Of a DNA stretch of 6,856 nt, positions 5,830 through 6,856 are shown in pieces. Every line of letters starts with the position of its first letter. The stretch's first letter is position 1. A program made the translations under genes and the position numbers. The notes beneath the pieces were generated by a model that worked only from the letters and a program-made list of their open reading frames with translations, had not been told where the DNA came from and made no database searches. Source of the stretch: Boseongicola sp. (lineage in GTDB: Bacteria > Pseudomonadota > Alphaproteobacteria > Rhodobacterales > Rhodobacteraceae); the NCBI GenBank assembly GCA_013042895.1, contig JABDPD010000108.1, positions 1 through 6,856 on the forward strand, read 5' to 3'.

Positions 5830-6807
5830 GTGAACGATATTCTTTCGCTGGCGTCGGACAACCTGATCTCACCGATCATTCTCAGCTTTGCTCTGGGCCT
5901 CATCGCCGCCTTCGCGCGGTCGGATCTCTCCATTCCCGAGGCCGTCGCTAAGGGAATGTCGATCTATCTCTTGTTTGCCATCGGTTTCAAAGGCGGCGCG
6001 GGCGTCGCAGCGCACGGCGTGGATCAAACCCTGATCCTGTCACTCGTCGCAGGTATCGTTCTGTCGTTCGGATTGCCGATCATAGCTTTCTTCCTGCTGA
6101 AACTGCTCACCAACCTCGACAATATCAACCGAGCAGCCGTCGCCGCTCATTACGGTTCGATCTCAATCGTGACCTTCGTCGCCGCAACCTCAGTTCTTGA
6201 TGGACGCAGCATCGACAGCGAAGGTTACATGGTCGCCGTCGCCGCGATTATGGAAGCCCCCGCTATCATGTCCGCGCTTTGGCTTTTGTCGCGCTCAGGC
6301 GGGCAAGGCAAAGCCGATGGTGCGCTCTACCGCGAGATCCTCACAAACGGCTCGATTGTTCTTCTCGTAGGCGCTTTCTTCATCGGTGCAATCACGGGCG
6401 AAGAAGGGCTCGCAACCATCTCCTCCTTTATCGTTGCCCCTTTCCAAGGCGTGTTGTGCCTGTTCCTTCTGGACATGGGTCTCGTCGCGGGTCGCGGCTT
6501 GCGTGAGAGCCGCTGTGACCTCGGCATGGGCGCCGTCGCCTTTGGTGTAATCATGCCGCCCATCGGAGCTTCCATCGGCCTCCTCATGGCAGTCCTCATC
6601 GGTCTATCCGCCGGTGGAGCCGCACTTCTCATGGTGCTCTCAGCGTCGGCTTCCTACATCGCCGTCCCCGCCGCCATGCGCGTTGCTCTGCCGGAAGCGA
6701 AACCGTCGATTTACCTGACCCTGTCGCTTGGCGTAACATTCCCGTTCAATCTGGTGATCGGCATCCCCATCTACGCCGCCATTGCCACACAAGTCGTCGG
6801 AGGCTGA
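5830..6807 (+). CDS. sbtA: SbtA-type sodium-dependent bicarbonate permease
   Basis: Inner-membrane Na+-coupled bicarbonate importer of the family first characterised in cyanobacteria. The product has 325 residues, about ten hydrophobic segments in two halves, and a short hydrophilic connector around residues 153-172. Seen: SPIILSFALGLIAAFARSDL (14-33), LLFAIGFKGG (47-56), the family motif AAHYGSISIVTF (105-116), MEAPAI (141-146), LLDMGLVAGR (213-222), PPIGASIG (243-250), and the highly characteristic end SASASYIAVPAAMR, ALPEAKPS, TFPFNLVIGIPIY (271-315). It is somewhat shorter than cyanobacterial SbtA (about 370 residues), the difference fitting a reduced central cytoplasmic loop. Translation starts at GTG 5830 with AGGA 8 bases upstream. 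It lies 37 bases after the carbonic anhydrase and 3 bases before an apparent sbtB. Family membership is very secure; bicarbonate as substrate is inferred from the family and neighbours. Confidence 0.93.
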   Translation: MNDILSLASDNLISPIILSFALGLIAAFARSDLSIPEAVAKGMSIYLLFAIGFKGGAGVAAHGVDQTLILSLVAGIVLSFGLPIIAFFLLKLLTNLDNINRAAVAAHYGSISIVTFVAATSVLDGRSIDSEGYMVAVAAIMEAPAIMSALWLLSRSGGQGKADGALYREILTNGSIVLLVGAFFIGAITGEEGLATISSFIVAPFQGVLCLFLLDMGLVAGRGLRESRCDLGMGAVAFGVIMPPIGASIGLLMAVLIGLSAGGAALLMVLSASASYIAVPAAMRVALPEAKPSIYLTLSLGVTFPFNLVIGIPIYAAIATQVVGG

Positions 6808-6810
6808 CCC

Positions 6811-6856
6811 ATGGAAACACATGACGCAAAACGCGTGGAAATCATCATCGAAGCCC
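6811..6856 (+). CDS. sbtB: Start of an SbtB/PII-like regulatory protein (cut by window edge)
   Basis: Only the first 15 codons are present: a short polar lead (METHDAKR) followed by VEIIIEA, which fits the first beta-strand of PII-fold proteins, where a similar K-x-V-E-I/A-I-I opening is usual. GGAGG lies 7 bases before the ATG and straddles the end of sbtA, and the genes are 3 bases apart, so they are surely in one operon. In cyanobacteria sbtB follows sbtA and encodes a trimeric PII-like protein that binds adenyl nucleotides (cAMP, AMP, ADP, ATP) and gates SbtA. The identification rests mainly on position plus this short match; nothing can be said about its T-loop or nucleotide-binding residues. 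Confidence 0.65.
   Translation, partial: METHDAKRVEIIIEA

Overview
The window looks like chromosomal DNA of a Rhodobacterales (Roseobacter-type) alphaproteobacterium. This is inferred from a DUF2794 protein (an alphaproteobacterial family), tightly packed and overlapping genes, moderately high GC, and the sequence character of the MTA phosphorylase, M17 peptidase and NlpC/P60 protein. No tRNA, rRNA, insertion sequence, CRISPR array or phage gene is visible.

Left part (1-2366): a membrane-anchored DsbA-like thiol oxidoreductase (+) meets S-methyl-5'-thioadenosine phosphorylase mtnP (-) end to end with a 4-base overlap. Between the mtnP start and the next gene is a gap of about 355 bases. It holds a strongly structured element whose base pairing fits an RNA made from the minus strand: two hairpins, a mini-hairpin and an intrinsic terminator. 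This could be a small RNA or a leader/attenuator for mtnP. Next is a DUF2794 gene (+) whose reading frame is broken by a -1 shift about two thirds of the way through; the second frame continues with the family's C-terminal part and ends in a 4-base convergent overlap with the next gene.

Middle part (2363-5015, minus strand): an apparent three-gene unit, read from right to left: a small helical protein resembling a histidine phosphotransfer (Hpt) domain without its histidine, an M17 leucyl aminopeptidase, and a two-SH3b NlpC/P60 cysteine peptidase whose GTG start overlaps the aminopeptidase stop. The two peptidases plausibly act in succession on peptides, perhaps recycled murein peptides.

Right part (5016-6856, plus strand): a divergent intergenic region drives beta-carbonic anhydrase, then an SbtA-type sodium-dependent bicarbonate permease, then, 3 bases further, the first 15 codons of what looks like an SbtB-type PII protein, cut off by the window edge. 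This is a compact inorganic-carbon module (interconversion of CO2 and bicarbonate, bicarbonate import, and probable nucleotide-sensing control of the importer). It is the most coherent system in the window, and there is no carbon-fixation gene in view.
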